From: Taeniopygia guttata
Taxonomy: Eukaryota > Chordata > Aves > Passeriformes > Estrildidae
Length of the DNA stretch: 64,000 nucleotides
Direction of reading: 5' to 3'
Assembly (NCBI RefSeq): GCF_048771995.1
Contig: NC_133063.1
Location: 15,790,063 to 15,854,062 of the forward strand
Within the stretch, counting starts at the first letter, position 1, and every line of letters begins with the position of its first letter. A program made the position numbers and the translations under genes. Of the stretch, positions 1 to 8,984 are shown piece after piece. Below the pieces are notes generated by a model. It did not search any database and was not told the origin of the DNA. It was given only the letters and a program-made list of their open reading frames with translations.

Positions 1-162
1 CCTAGTGTTCTGTCCCGCCCCTCAAGATCCCTGTGTAAATCCCTGCTTTCCCAGCCTGAGTGGCTCTTTGTCCCTGGACCATCTCAAGGAAGAAGCTCAA
101 TAAAGGCTCACCTTGGAAGTCCCCACAAAGACCCCGTCTCTTCTTCTGCGTCGCCCGGATCA
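1..162 (+). mobile_element. LTR tail of endogenous retrovirus (LTR-A), cut by window start
   Basis: Retroviral LTR-like 3' part: AATAAA at 99-104 followed by a GT/CT-rich U5-like stretch. The complete form is seen at the unit 1/2 junction (12107-12344). Family not identified beyond avian ERV. It is in every unit, so it predates the amplification. The right edge is approximate. Confidence 0.45.
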
Positions 163-263
163 TAAAAGAGCTGAAATCACCCGGTGTGAGCAAAGACGGC
201 GAGGTGTTTTGTGAGGCTTCTTCAGAAAGGTCATGGCACTCAGAACACTGCCCGCTGCAATAG

Positions 264-1401
264 TGGGGGTGTTTAGCAGAGAGAAAAAGCGCCTCAGAGG
301 GACCTTACAGTTCCCTACAGCTCCCTGAAGGGAGGTTGTAGCCGGGTGGGGATTGATTTCTTCTCCCAGGTGTGGCAGGGCATCTCATTCTGCTCAAGAG
401 CTGATCTGTGGTTTGTTACCTGGACAGGTAATTCAAACAGGAATAACAGTCTTGCAGTGAATTCTTTTGCCACTGTGGGGCTAACAGTGGGCTGGCATCT
501 CCCAGCTGCCAAGAAACATCTTACTGTTAAAGTGAGAGCTGGAAAGACAAGCTGGATTTCTCACTGACAGGCACCTCACTTTATAACTCTAAAAAGCCAT
601 ACCAAACTTTCACAAAGCAGAAATTTTCTATACATTTCTCTGGAAATGTGTGGTGTTTCTCTTGTGGACAAGGACACTTGTTTTGCAATTACTGCTGAGG
701 AGGTTAAGTGAAAGACATCCAAATAATTATCATCATCATCACTGTGGTGTGTAAGATTTGACTCCTGTTTCTTTGACAAGCTTTCCTATAGATACCTTCA
801 TGTTGTACATTGTTTGTTATGGTTTAATCTACGTCTAGTACCTTTTAGTTTTATACTGAGTAGTAAGTAACTCCGAGATCTTTCATCTATTATCTCTTGT
901 TTATTTAATAAATAATTCATTTTATAAATAGATTTGATCTTTAGAACTTGCGGGCCAGAGTGATTTCTTAAACATGAACTGTTGACAAAATCTTTGGCTA
1001 ACAATGGGCATGTCTGAACATCCCACTTGTCCAGTGACACAAGGAAACAAGCAATAAGAACAAGGAAAATGACCTCACGTTGCATCAGATATAGATGTTT
1101 AGATTGGATTTTAGAAAAACTGCTTTCATCAAAAGTACTATCAAGTGTGGAAAGTGGCTGCCTAGGGAAATAGCTGAGTCCCCACTCTTGAAGGGATTGA
1201 AAAGGCATGGAATATTTGAGGACTCAATTTCTTAAAGGAGTAGGCAGTGTTAGGTTCGCGGTCCCACTGTGGGATCTTCAGGGACTTTTTCAACCACTCT
1301 GATTCTGAGATTTGAGTGTAGCTCAACCCGTGAGGAGTCAAAGCTTAGACTCAATGATCCTCAAGGGCGCCTTCCAACAGGGATATCTATGAGATTGTGA
1401 G
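264..1401 (+). mobile_element. CR1 LINE 3' end, interrupted (unit 1)
   Basis: 264-370 matches the CR1 segment coding for the end of ORF2 (gggtgtttag, ctccctgaagggaggttgta, ttctcccagg). 1031-1401 continues the same CR1 (agcaataagaacaagg, tagattggatttta, caatgatcctcaagg) to a degraded end of the tatgagattgtga type. The order and orientation show one element split by 660 bp of other sequence. Its 3' end lies about 170 bp upstream of the gene A promoter. Confidence 0.8.
371..1030. other. Unidentified 660-bp insert inside CR1
   Basis: Separates the two CR1 halves. Flanks read ccagg (left) and ccagt (right), a possible imperfect target-site duplication. The insert starts with TG, is AT-rich toward its right part and has AATAAA near 905, so a solo LTR or other retrotransposed piece is possible. 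I do not recognise the family. Equivalent inserts lie at 12553-13212, 24732-25391, 36911-37570 and 49086-49744. Confidence 0.5.
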
Positions 1402-1571
1402 TGGAAGGCAGATGAAAATAAATCCAAAAGAGAGAACAATGGGAGTTATTTGAAGAAGCTTCCCTCAAAAGCAGCCTTAAGCAGTGCACCAGGGCCTTTC
1501 TGAGTTCCTGAGGGAGGAGTTGGCTGAGGGGACAAAGGGTGGGGTTGGCTGGTCTGTGATGCGCTCTGGCA

Positions 1572-1661
1572 CCTGTGACATCACAGGGGACGTGTCACAG
1601 AGGGGGAAGCAATAAAAGGCCCCAGCAGGTTAACGCTGGCCCTCTATTGCTTGGGCAAGCG
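1572..1661 (+). promoter_or_regulatory. Gene A promoter and 5' UTR exon (unit 1)
   Basis: CCTGTGACATCACAGG at 1572-1587 is an inverted repeat (7-bp arms, 2-bp spacer) containing TGACATCA, one base from a full CRE. TATA-like AATAAAAG lies at 1611-1618. Transcription would start near 1640 and the tiny exon ends at 1661, where a strong splice donor (G|GTGAGTAC) follows. The start site is inferred from TATA spacing, not observed. Confidence 0.6.
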
Positions 1662-1968
1662 GTGAGTACACACACGGCGGGGAGGCTGGGCTGGGGACAA
1701 GGGCTGGGGCAGAAACGCTGCAACCGGGGCTGGCTTCTCCCCCTGCAGGCAGGGACAGCCCCTCATGGGAGAGCCTTGGGCAGGCCACAGGGCTGCTGCT
1801 GCTGCTGCTGCAGCTCCAGGGGCACTGGGATAGCCCTTGCTGCCTGCCAGCTGTCTGGGGCCCTGTCCTTCCTGCACCCAGAACCCTGAGCATCCTGTCC
1901 TCCCTGCAGCAAGCAGTAGTTCCCGCCCTCCCTTCCCCACTCAAGGCCTTCTCTCCCTCCTCCTGCAG
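1662..1968 (+). other. 5' UTR intron of gene A (unit 1)
   Basis: GTGAGT donor at 1662 and a pyrimidine-rich acceptor ending ctcctgcag at 1968, four bases before the start codon. Two other acceptor-like sites end near 1748 and 1909. The intron holds a four-run guanine motif at 1688-1709 (G3-N2-G4-N4-G3-N2-G4) and a (CTG)6 run near 1795-1811. Equivalent introns: 13844-14150, 26023-26329, 38202-38508, 50376-50682. Confidence 0.65.
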
Positions 1969-1971
1969 ACC

Positions 1972-3531
1972 ATGGATCCAGTCGTGTTCCTGTTCGCGCT
2001 CTTGCAAGGTCTCATCCAGTACCCGCCGCCCGTGGGTGATGGTTTGGATGAGGAAACACATTGGCGCATGGAAGCGCGTGCAAAGTACTTGGAATGGGAG
2101 AGGCTTCGGCTGGAGCAGCAGGTGGAGCAGCTCTCCCAGAAGAAGATGCCACACTTGCAGCTCTTAGCTGTTGCTGTGCTCCTGGCCCTGGTCTTGGTGC
2201 TGTGGATTATTGGGTGGAAAAGCAGCCTGAGGAGAGAGGAGAATGAAGAAGAAAACCATGGTGCAAATGAAGAGGAAGTTGGCAATGTTGCTGGAAATGA
2301 AGATGACAATGATGGAAATGATGTTGTCAATGGGGCTGCACTTGCAGAAAACAACAATGACAATGATGTTGCAAATGTAGTCCAAGAAGAAGAAGACAAT
2401 GTTGACGATCGTGTTGGACAAGATATAATGGAGCGCATAGAGGGGCCTGTAGAGGACCTGCAGAGAGTCTGTGAGTGGATAACTGACCTGATGGACGATT
2501 ATACAATTTACTTTGGGCATGTCTTGTTTGACAGTTTCTACCCAGTCCTGCACCGACCCATTGGGGTGGGCAGTGCCTTTGAAGGTTGGAGTCCCTGGGA
2601 GCAGGATGTCGTGTACCGTGTGCTCATACCCATGACTCCTCCCCGAGGCCACAGCTTCCACCTGGAGCTGGACGGTGAGGGGCAGAGGCACGTGAGGAAC
2701 TTCCGTGTCCGCGTGCAGCTGGAGTGCACCTGCACGAGGCAGCAGCAGGGTGAGAACATGCTGTGCTTCCTGCACAACCCCGAGGAGGAGCTGAGGAGCA
2801 ATCAGGATCCCAGCCTCCTAGACACCCTGTGCACCGACTCCTACCTGGACGTGCAGAAAACTGCCCGCTGGTTCCAGCAACTGGTGAAAGCAATCATGCC
2901 ACCTTTGCCTCAGTTACAAAACCGGAATTTAATCCCGCTGCCCTCCACACACTCCTGCCAATTCAAGGCGATCAGTGGCGGAGAAAGCTTCAGGATTGAG
3001 ATCCTGTTTGGGGTGCGGAGAGGTGGCTCTGACATATTCGTGAGCAGCCAGCCTAGGGAAACACGCACCCCAAGCACTCTATGGCCTGAGACTTATGCTG
3101 TGGCAGAGGTGAAGTTCTTCATGCACATTGCCAGGAAGGCCCCCCCCGACAGTTTGCAACTGAGATGTCTGCAGCTTTTCTGCCGCCTTCTGCTGGGCAC
3201 AGGCTTTTCCAACTACACCCTGAAGACCATCGTCATGCATCTCCTGAACGGTCTCCCCGTGTCACAATGGCGCAGGAAGTATTTCTTGCAGCGCATGCGA
3301 GATATCAGTGTGAACCTGCGCTGCTCTCTGGAGGAGAAATGCCTTAACCACTTTATCATAGGCAACAAGAGATTGCCTCAGGAGATTAGCTTGCCCCTGG
3401 ACATTGCAGCAGCTGAGCCACCCAATCTCTTCCATCAGCTGGCACGGTGTCCAGCTGCCCACTCTCAGGCGATGAGCGAGTACCAGGATATTCGGCGTCA
3501 GCTCGCAAGTGTGCTGCTCATTGGCTCATGA
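1972..3531 (+). CDS. ITPRIPL1: ITPRIPL1-like membrane protein, gene A copy 1
   Basis: 519 aa, resembling inositol 1,4,5-trisphosphate receptor-interacting protein-like 1. Order of parts: short hydrophobic N-terminus (4-15, possible signal peptide), charged helix likely to form a coiled coil (33-58), transmembrane helix (62-82), Asn/Asp/Glu-rich linker (88-147), then a Mab-21-like domain (about 185-519). Family hallmarks are GVGSAFEGW (198-206), ECTCTR, SYLDVQKTARWFQQLV and the YAVAEVKFF to YTLKTIVMHLL stretch. Nucleotidyltransferase-type residues G200-S201, E210, D212 and E343 are present. The start is chosen at 1972 because it has a strong Kozak context (accATGg) right after a splice acceptor; the frame is open 45 codons further up, but that lies in the intron. 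Family proteins modulate IP3 receptors (ITPRIP), and mammalian ITPRIPL1 has been reported to bind CD3-epsilon; neither role is shown here. Confidence 0.87.
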   Translation: MDPVVFLFALLQGLIQYPPPVGDGLDEETHWRMEARAKYLEWERLRLEQQVEQLSQKKMPHLQLLAVAVLLALVLVLWIIGWKSSLRREENEEENHGANEEEVGNVAGNEDDNDGNDVVNGAALAENNNDNDVANVVQEEEDNVDDRVGQDIMERIEGPVEDLQRVCEWITDLMDDYTIYFGHVLFDSFYPVLHRPIGVGSAFEGWSPWEQDVVYRVLIPMTPPRGHSFHLELDGEGQRHVRNFRVRVQLECTCTRQQQGENMLCFLHNPEEELRSNQDPSLLDTLCTDSYLDVQKTARWFQQLVKAIMPPLPQLQNRNLIPLPSTHSCQFKAISGGESFRIEILFGVRRGGSDIFVSSQPRETRTPSTLWPETYAVAEVKFFMHIARKAPPDSLQLRCLQLFCRLLLGTGFSNYTLKTIVMHLLNGLPVSQWRRKYFLQRMRDISVNLRCSLEEKCLNHFIIGNKRLPQEISLPLDIAAAEPPNLFHQLARCPAAHSQAMSEYQDIRRQLASVLLIGS

Positions 3532-3862
3532 AAGAGGTGATCATGCGTACAGCTGTGCTTGTGGGCTTCACAGGCAGTAGCAGAAAACTACCTCACGTCC
3601 CCGAGGAAAAGAGAGGGGAAGGAACGTGGGATACAGAAAGAGAAGATATAAAGCTTCTGCGCAGCAGCACTCTGCCATCAGCAGCAGCAACAGTGTTGTT
3701 ATGAACAAAAAAAGCAAATTTAAACTTTTGGGCAATGTTGTTAACAATGTCTGTATAAAAAGGGTTGTTGTTGATACAAGTAACAAGTTATAATTGGATA
3801 TGTAGTTAACAGGCTGTGGTGCAGGCTTGGATGTTGCGGCTACAAAGTAAGGTGATTAGTTG

Positions 3863-4306
3863 TATTACGCTGTGGCAGAGGCTGAGTTCTTCAAGTACAT
3901 TGCCAGGCAGGCCCCCCCTGACAGCTCGCACCTCAAATGCCTTCAGTTCTTCTCCCATCTTGTTCTGGGCTTCAGCTTCTCCACCTACACCATGAAGACC
4001 ATTGTCATGCACCTGCTCATTGCCATGCCCGTGTCATCGTGGAGCAGGGGACATCTCCGGGAGCGACTGACGGATATCAGGGACAGCCTGCATATATGTT
4101 TGTGACAAAAATGCCTCCAGCACTTCATTGTGGGTAACCGGAGGTTTCCTCAGGACATCAATTTACCCCCAGATGTAAGAATGGGTAGGACATACAGTCT
4201 CTTCCATCACCTGGCGCAGCAGCCGGCTGCCCACACCCAGGCAATGCGGGATTACCGGGTGCTGCACAAGACGTTCAAAAGGATCGCTCTCGGAGAGGAT
4301 GACTGA
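3863..4306 (+). pseudogene. ITPRIPL1-like C-terminal fragment B (unit 1)
   Basis: 148 codons homologous to gene A residues from about 375 (YYAVAEAEFF) to the end (FKRIALGED), clearly more diverged from A than C is. It lacks a start ATG, the membrane helix and the nucleotidyltransferase core. An in-frame TGA at 4103-4105 sits where A has the Leu-Glu-Glu-Lys-Cys region. It lies 330 bp after A on the same strand and would fall in A's 3' UTR if A is polyadenylated near 5385. Confidence 0.85.
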
Positions 4307-4769
4307 AGGAAGGGCAGGAGCCATGGCCAAGTGCACAGAGCAGTGCTTGTGCTGCTCGCAGCTGGCAGCAGACAACCACCTCCTAGCACAAATTTGGTGC
4401 TAAGGAGAAGAGGATGCGTGCAAAGGCTCTGGAGAAGGTCCAACAGCCTCTGCTGGCACCTCAGAAAGTGGACTGCCACGGGAGGGTTTATTCTACTTCT
4501 TTGTATCATTTCACTTTCCAAAAAAGGCACCCAGCTGTCATTGAGCCCTGCTCTACATGCTGAGCTAAAGTCTCCAAACCCCACCTGCAATATGCAGTTC
4601 TTCCCAGCCTTTGAGGAGAGCTAAAATTTCAAGCATGAAAAAAGTGGGAATCTGGGACAGAAAAAGAAAACTAGAAATGGGGCAAAAAAGAATATGAGGA
4701 AAAACTGGCACTGGTGACCCGGGATGAGTCAATGGATGGAGCCTCTCCATGTCCCTGGAAGAGACACCT
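4307..4769. other. Intergenic stretch, nothing recognised (unit 1)
   Basis: Follows fragment B. Short open frames on both strands have no recognisable family. The A-run near 4638 differs by one base between units (one more A in units 2-4). Confidence 0.4.
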
Positions 4770-5345
4770 TTATGTCAACATTAGACCACGTGTGTTGGAG
4801 CTGACATGAAATTTTATCTATAGCAGAATCAAGGTTTTTGTTTCATAGATAGATCTATTGTGTATGCCTGTTATATACTATAAAGTTTATGAATTATCAT
4901 ATCTACTAGTAAAATACGATAAATCAAAACAATATAGTAACATAAATAATATCAAAATATGAAATATGGAGTTACATCAGGATAAAAAGTGATTTTAAAG
5001 AGTTGCATATGTAATTTCGTTTAAATAGTAACAGTAGAAGACATATTTATTGTCAGTGTCTGTTGTGACACATATTGTTGCTCATAGTCCCTTTATGTCT
5101 GGAAGGTTTTTCATAAAATAGATATATTTATTACATATATAGCATACATATGATATATACTTGCTGTATACATTAAATATGAATATAACTCTGTAATATA
5201 TATTCTATATCATATGCCTATAATAGATTACATGCGTGATATAAATTTTATACAGATGTAAAGCCATATCCAGTCTTGCTATCTGTTGCAACCCATATTC
5301 CCGCTCTAGAGTTAATGCATTTATAAGTAGCAAACTGGAAAACGC
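4770..5345. other. AT-rich tract (unit 1)
   Basis: Dominated by short A/T words (atatat, taaaat, ttatt) with no coding potential. It contrasts sharply with the GC-rich segment about 500 bp to the right. No known repeat recognised. Equivalents start near 16950, 29129, 41304, 53484 and 58936. Confidence 0.6.
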
Positions 5346-5359
5346 TTTGCTCTGGTGTC

Positions 5360-5365
5360 AATAAA
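5360..5365 (+). promoter_or_regulatory. Candidate polyadenylation signal (unit 1)
   Basis: Canonical AATAAA followed by GT-rich sequence (ttgtgcag, gagtgtgc). It is the first full AATAAA I find downstream of gene A on the plus strand, so an A transcript could end near 5385 with B inside its 3' UTR. Equivalents: 17540, 29719, 41894, 54074 and 59526. Confidence 0.4.
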
Positions 5366-5548
5366 AGGCAATTTGTGCAGAATCTGGAGTGTGCAAGACT
5401 TTATTGATGTCAGCCAGGCCTATAGTAGTGGTAAATGTCACGGGCTGTGAATCTGGGCTCATGAGCATGACTCCTTGAACTCAACCAAACTCAGAGTGGT
5501 GAATTATCTCTAGCCGAAATTAAGCCAAGCCACCCCCAGCCCCTCTGA

Positions 5549-7093
5549 TCACAGAATCCCAGAATGCCTTGGCTTGGAAGGGTGCTTAGAAATTGTCTTG
5601 TCCCAGCCCTGCTGCCAAGGGCAGGGACACCTTCCGCTAGGCCAGGTTGCTCCAAGGCCCATCCAAGCTGGCCTGGAACACAGCCAGGGATGGGGCAGCC
5701 ACAGCTCCTGTGGGCAGCGTGGGCCAGAGGCTCAGCAGCCTCAGAGAGCAGAAGTCCTTGCACAGCTCCAGCCTAAGGCTGCCCTCTGTCAGTGGGAAGC
5801 CACTGGCCCTGGCGCTGTCCCTCCAGGCCCTTGCCAACAGCCCCTGTGCCGGTCTCTCACGGCTCCCGTGCAGGGACCCAAAGGCCGCAGGAGGGTGCCC
5901 CTGGAGAAGCCCTTGGAGAGCGCAGGGGCCAGGAATGCCGCCATGAGGGCAGCAAGCAGGGCCTGGCCTGCCTGTCCCTGCGGGAGGGCACAGGGCGGGC
6001 GCTGAGGCCCTGCCAGCTGGAGCTGGGAGCTCTGCAGCGCGGCCGGCAGAGAGCCGTGGGCTCCCGCAGCTCTGCAGCCCTCACGGCTGAGGCAGCTGCC
6101 CGGGCACAGCCGGCCGGGGACACGCGGCCCGCCCGGGGCCACCCGCAGGGGGACCCTGCTCTGGGGCCAGCCCAGGCCGCAGCAGGGAGCACCCCAAGGG
6201 GCAGTGCCCGGGCAGGGAACGGCTCTGCCCGGGGACAGGGCTCCGGGAGCAGGGCAGCAGGGCCGGAGGTGCCGGGCACAGAGAGCGAGGGACACAGTGG
6301 TGTAGTAACAGCCTGGCTGCCTTGGGGCCTACACAACAGGCTGACAGGGCACAGACAGGCAGAAACTCCCATCCTCTTTGCATCCTGGGGCCAGACTGTG
6401 CCTGGATGCATCCTGAGACCTACCCTGACTCAGGTGCAGCACCTCATACTTGATCTTTTTAAACCACATGAGACTGCTATGGTTCCACTCCTCAAGCACA
6501 TCACATCTCTTTAGTAGTCATTCCATTCTTCAGGTGTGTCAGCTGCTGCTTGGTGACATCAGCAAACCTGCTGAGGATACCTCTGTGTACAGGATTAATG
6601 AAGATATTAATAGACATTGCTCAGAGAACAGAACTTGGAGGTCCATCCTGACTCTTAGCTGTTGATCTCTGGAAGCACCATGCATGCAATTTCTTATCCA
6701 TCCAACAGTCCAGGCACCAAATCCACCTCTCTCAAATTTAGGGAGAATGTTTTGGGGATCATGTCAAAGGCTTTACGGTAGTCCAGATAAATGACACCTG
6801 TAGCCTTCCCCTTGTCCCTTCATGTACTCGATCCATCATTGAAGGCCACTGGGTAGGTCGGGCAAGACTCACCCTCGGCTGTCCCAAATCACCTCCCTGT
6901 TCTCCATGTGCCTTAGCATAGCTTCAAGGAGGATGTGTTCCGTGATCTTCCGAGGCACTGACATGAGGCTGATGGGTTGGTCATTTCCAGAGTGTTCCTT
7001 TCTACCCTTTTTTAGAATGGGTGTAGTGGGTTCACCTTGGCTGAATGCCAGGTGGTCACTAAGCCACTCCATCACACTCCCTTTCCTAGTGTG
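5549..7093 (-). mobile_element. CR1 LINE fragment, minus strand (unit 1)
   Basis: The CR1 3' end is at 5549 (tcacagaatcccagaatgcc, then gggcagggacaccttcc). Reverse-transcriptase coding sequence is readable on the minus strand at about 6410-7093, with KKGRKEHSGNDQPISLMSVP and ITEHILLEAMLRHMEN matching the CR1 RT entry region, an antisense FADD-type catalytic region near 6550 and LFNIF-like sequence near 6600. 5'-truncated and decayed. The middle is taken up by a GC-rich segment that does not read as CR1. Confidence 0.85.
5871..6300. other. GC-rich segment within the CR1 region (unit 1)
   Basis: A strongly G+C-rich 430-bp stretch lying between the CR1 3' end and the CR1 RT part. Long open frames occur on both strands (up to 240 codons) with low-complexity Gly/Pro/Ala/Arg content, which is expected from composition. 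It may be inserted sequence or highly diverged CR1. Equivalents start at 18051, 30230, 42405, 54585 and 60037. Confidence 0.5.
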
Positions 7094-7868
7094 ACAGGGG
7101 AGAGAACATAAAATGGAAAACAAGTAGTCAGTTGAGATAAGGCTGTTAATTGAAGTGAAAAAATTGAGTTTGTGCATGCAGAAGTAAAGGAGAGAAAACA
7201 TTTATTCTCTACTTCTCATAGACGAGCAATGTTCAGCCACTTCCCGGGAAGCAGCAATTTCTCTATTCTCTTGTCTTCTTGTTCCCTATGAGATACTGGG
7301 CCTATTGTACCACACACCTTAACGGAGCAGAGTGATACTTCATAAAGAGAGATCTGTTCTGCTTAGAAACCCAGCCATGAGTGGCCTCTAGCTGGAGCCA
7401 GAGGTTTACGTATTCCACTCTGGCCCTGGAGAATCATAACAAGTGAATGGCTGCGGACGCACTTCCCCTCTCCAGAACATCAGTCTTCCCTTGTTAAAGC
7501 ACCCTGAGCAGGGGAAGAGGGAAACAACCATTTCCAACTGTTTGGCTAGCCCAAATCATACGCACCGATGAATAAAGGATGGGAATTGCTCACAAAGTAC
7601 TTGCTGACTTTCTCTACTCCCCTCTAGCAGCAGTTTCTTTAGTATGGTGACTTCTTCTTTTGTGAGGGTGATGCAAAAGGGAAGTAAACAAGCAGAGCCA
7701 GCAATCAGACTGCAAGTTAGGTCACTGCAAAGAAAAGGGGTTAATCTTTCACTCAGAGCAAGAAAGGGTTAGATAAAAACATGCCTGTGTGGAGTGTGGA
7801 ATGCTGCAACAGGTCCCAAAGCAGTGGTGGCAAAGGCCTGAGCACAGGAAAGGGTCTGGTGATTAAGT
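7094..7868. other. Unique-looking spacer, nothing recognised (unit 1)
   Basis: No gene or repeat family recognised on either strand. It lies between oppositely oriented CR1 pieces and is present in every unit. Confidence 0.35.
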
Positions 7869-8275
7869 CTGATGAGGAGCAGCTGAGGGAGCTGGAGGGG
7901 CTGAGAATGGAGAAGAGGAGGCTCAGGGGGGCTTTCTTGTTCTCTACAACTCCCTGACAGAAGTGTGGAGCCACACCCCAGGTGGGGGTCAGGCTCTGCT
8001 CCCAGGAAACAAGGGAGAGGACAAGAGGAAATGGCCTCAACTTCTGTCAGGGGGGGGCTTAGATTGGGTATTAAGGACAAATTTCTCCTCTGAAAAGGTT
8101 GTTAAGAGTTGTCATGGCTGCCCGTGGAATTAATGATATTGTCATGTCTGGAGACTCTTATGGAATGTGTGGATGTGGCACCTGGGGACATGGTTTCAAA
8201 GTCGACTTGTCAATGTCAGGTTTGTGGGTGGACTCTCTACAATCTTAGAGATCTTTTTCAACCTAAACAAGTCCA
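7869..8275 (+). mobile_element. CR1 LINE 3' end, plus strand (unit 1)
   Basis: Matches the CR1 ORF2 end and 3' tail: gatgaggagcagctgaggga, gagaagaggaggctca, acaagaggaaatggcctcaa, cttagattgggtattaagga and finally tttttcaacctaaacaagtc. 5'-truncated, as is usual for CR1, and moderately diverged. Confidence 0.85.
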
Positions 8276-8600
8276 TACTACTGCGATGGGAAGCCACTTT
8301 TAACCCAAGGAGTATTTGGTAATGTCATTTCATAAAGTCATTAAAAGGAACTTCACTCTAGTGCTCGAACTTATGCAGCTGCTTTTCTCTTTACTCTCCT
8401 CATCTTCACTTCTACCTTCAGCCTCAGGACAGGAGAATTGGCTTTGGTGGGACCAGTGGTAGTGGGAAAGCCTCATGCCAGGGGGTTGTAGGTTGGTTTA
8501 TTTCTGCCAAGGTTGGAGCTGCATCCAGAAAACGCTGTGATCCCTCCAGTCCTTATTGACACTCTTTGACTGCTCTGAGGTGAGTTGCAGGCTGCAAAAG
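8276..8600. other. Sequence upstream of fragment C (unit 1)
   Basis: No recognised element or promoter. A donor-like ctgag|gtgagt at 8576-8585 precedes fragment C, but no matching upstream exon is visible. Confidence 0.35.
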
Positions 8601-8984
8601 ATGTTGGTCAACCTGAGATGTCTGCAGCTTTTCTGCCGCCTTCTGCTGGGCACAGGCTTTTCCACCTACACCCTGAAGACCATCGTCATGCATCTCCTGA
8701 ACGGTCTCCCCGTGTCACAATGGCGCAGGAAGTATTTCTTGCAGCGCATGCGAGATATCAGTGTGAACCTGCGCTGCTCTCTGGAGGAGAAATGCCTTAA
8801 CCACTTTATCATAGGCAACAAGAGATTGCCTCAGGAGATTAGCTTGCCCCTGGACATTGCAGCAGCTGAGCCACCCAATCTCTTCCATCAGCTGGCACGG
8901 TGTCCAGCTGCCCACTCTCAGGCCATCAGCGAGTACCAGGATGTTCGGCGTCAGCTCGCAAGTGTGCTGCTCAATGGCTGCTGA
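8601..8984 (+). pseudogene. ITPRIPL1-like C-terminal fragment C (unit 1)
   Basis: 127 open codons from an ATG; after four unrelated residues (MLVN) it matches gene A from L397 to the end. Homology to A starts at about 8610 and runs through the 3' flank to 9316 (708 bp). It lacks membrane helix, linker and nucleotidyltransferase core, so it would encode only the C-terminal helical lobe. C-type marks are FSTYTL (A has FSNYTL), DVRRQ (A has DIRRQ) and the ending NGC (A ends IGS). Residues around HLLNGLPVSQWRRKYFLQRM are A-like here, unlike units 2-4. Its flank has AATAAA at 9160-9165, absent from A's flank. No promoter seen; expression is unknown. Confidence 0.8.

Noticed and set aside
798-1208. 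136-codon minus-strand ORF
   Set aside because: Spans the edge between the unidentified insert and a plus-strand CR1 3' end, so it cannot be a real gene product.
1837-1971. 45-codon upstream extension of the gene A frame
   Set aside because: It lies inside the predicted intron, ends at the splice acceptor, and the downstream ATG has a strong Kozak context and the expected family N-terminus.
1630-2154. 174-codon minus-strand ORF across promoter, intron and gene A start
   Set aside because: A shadow of the CTG repeat and gene A; no recognisable protein.
2164-2775. 203-codon antisense ORF within gene A
   Set aside because: It mirrors the coding constraint and the acidic linker of gene A. No antisense promoter or family match.
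5792-6514. 240-codon plus-strand ORF (and 168- and 184-codon minus-strand ORFs), open in all units
   Set aside because: They lie in a GC-rich segment where stops are rare in every frame. Content is low-complexity Gly/Pro/Ala/Arg with no domain. Openness across units reflects recent copying.
7753-8080. Minus-strand ORFs of 95 and 103 codons
   Set aside because: They are antisense to the CR1 3' end at 7869-8275.
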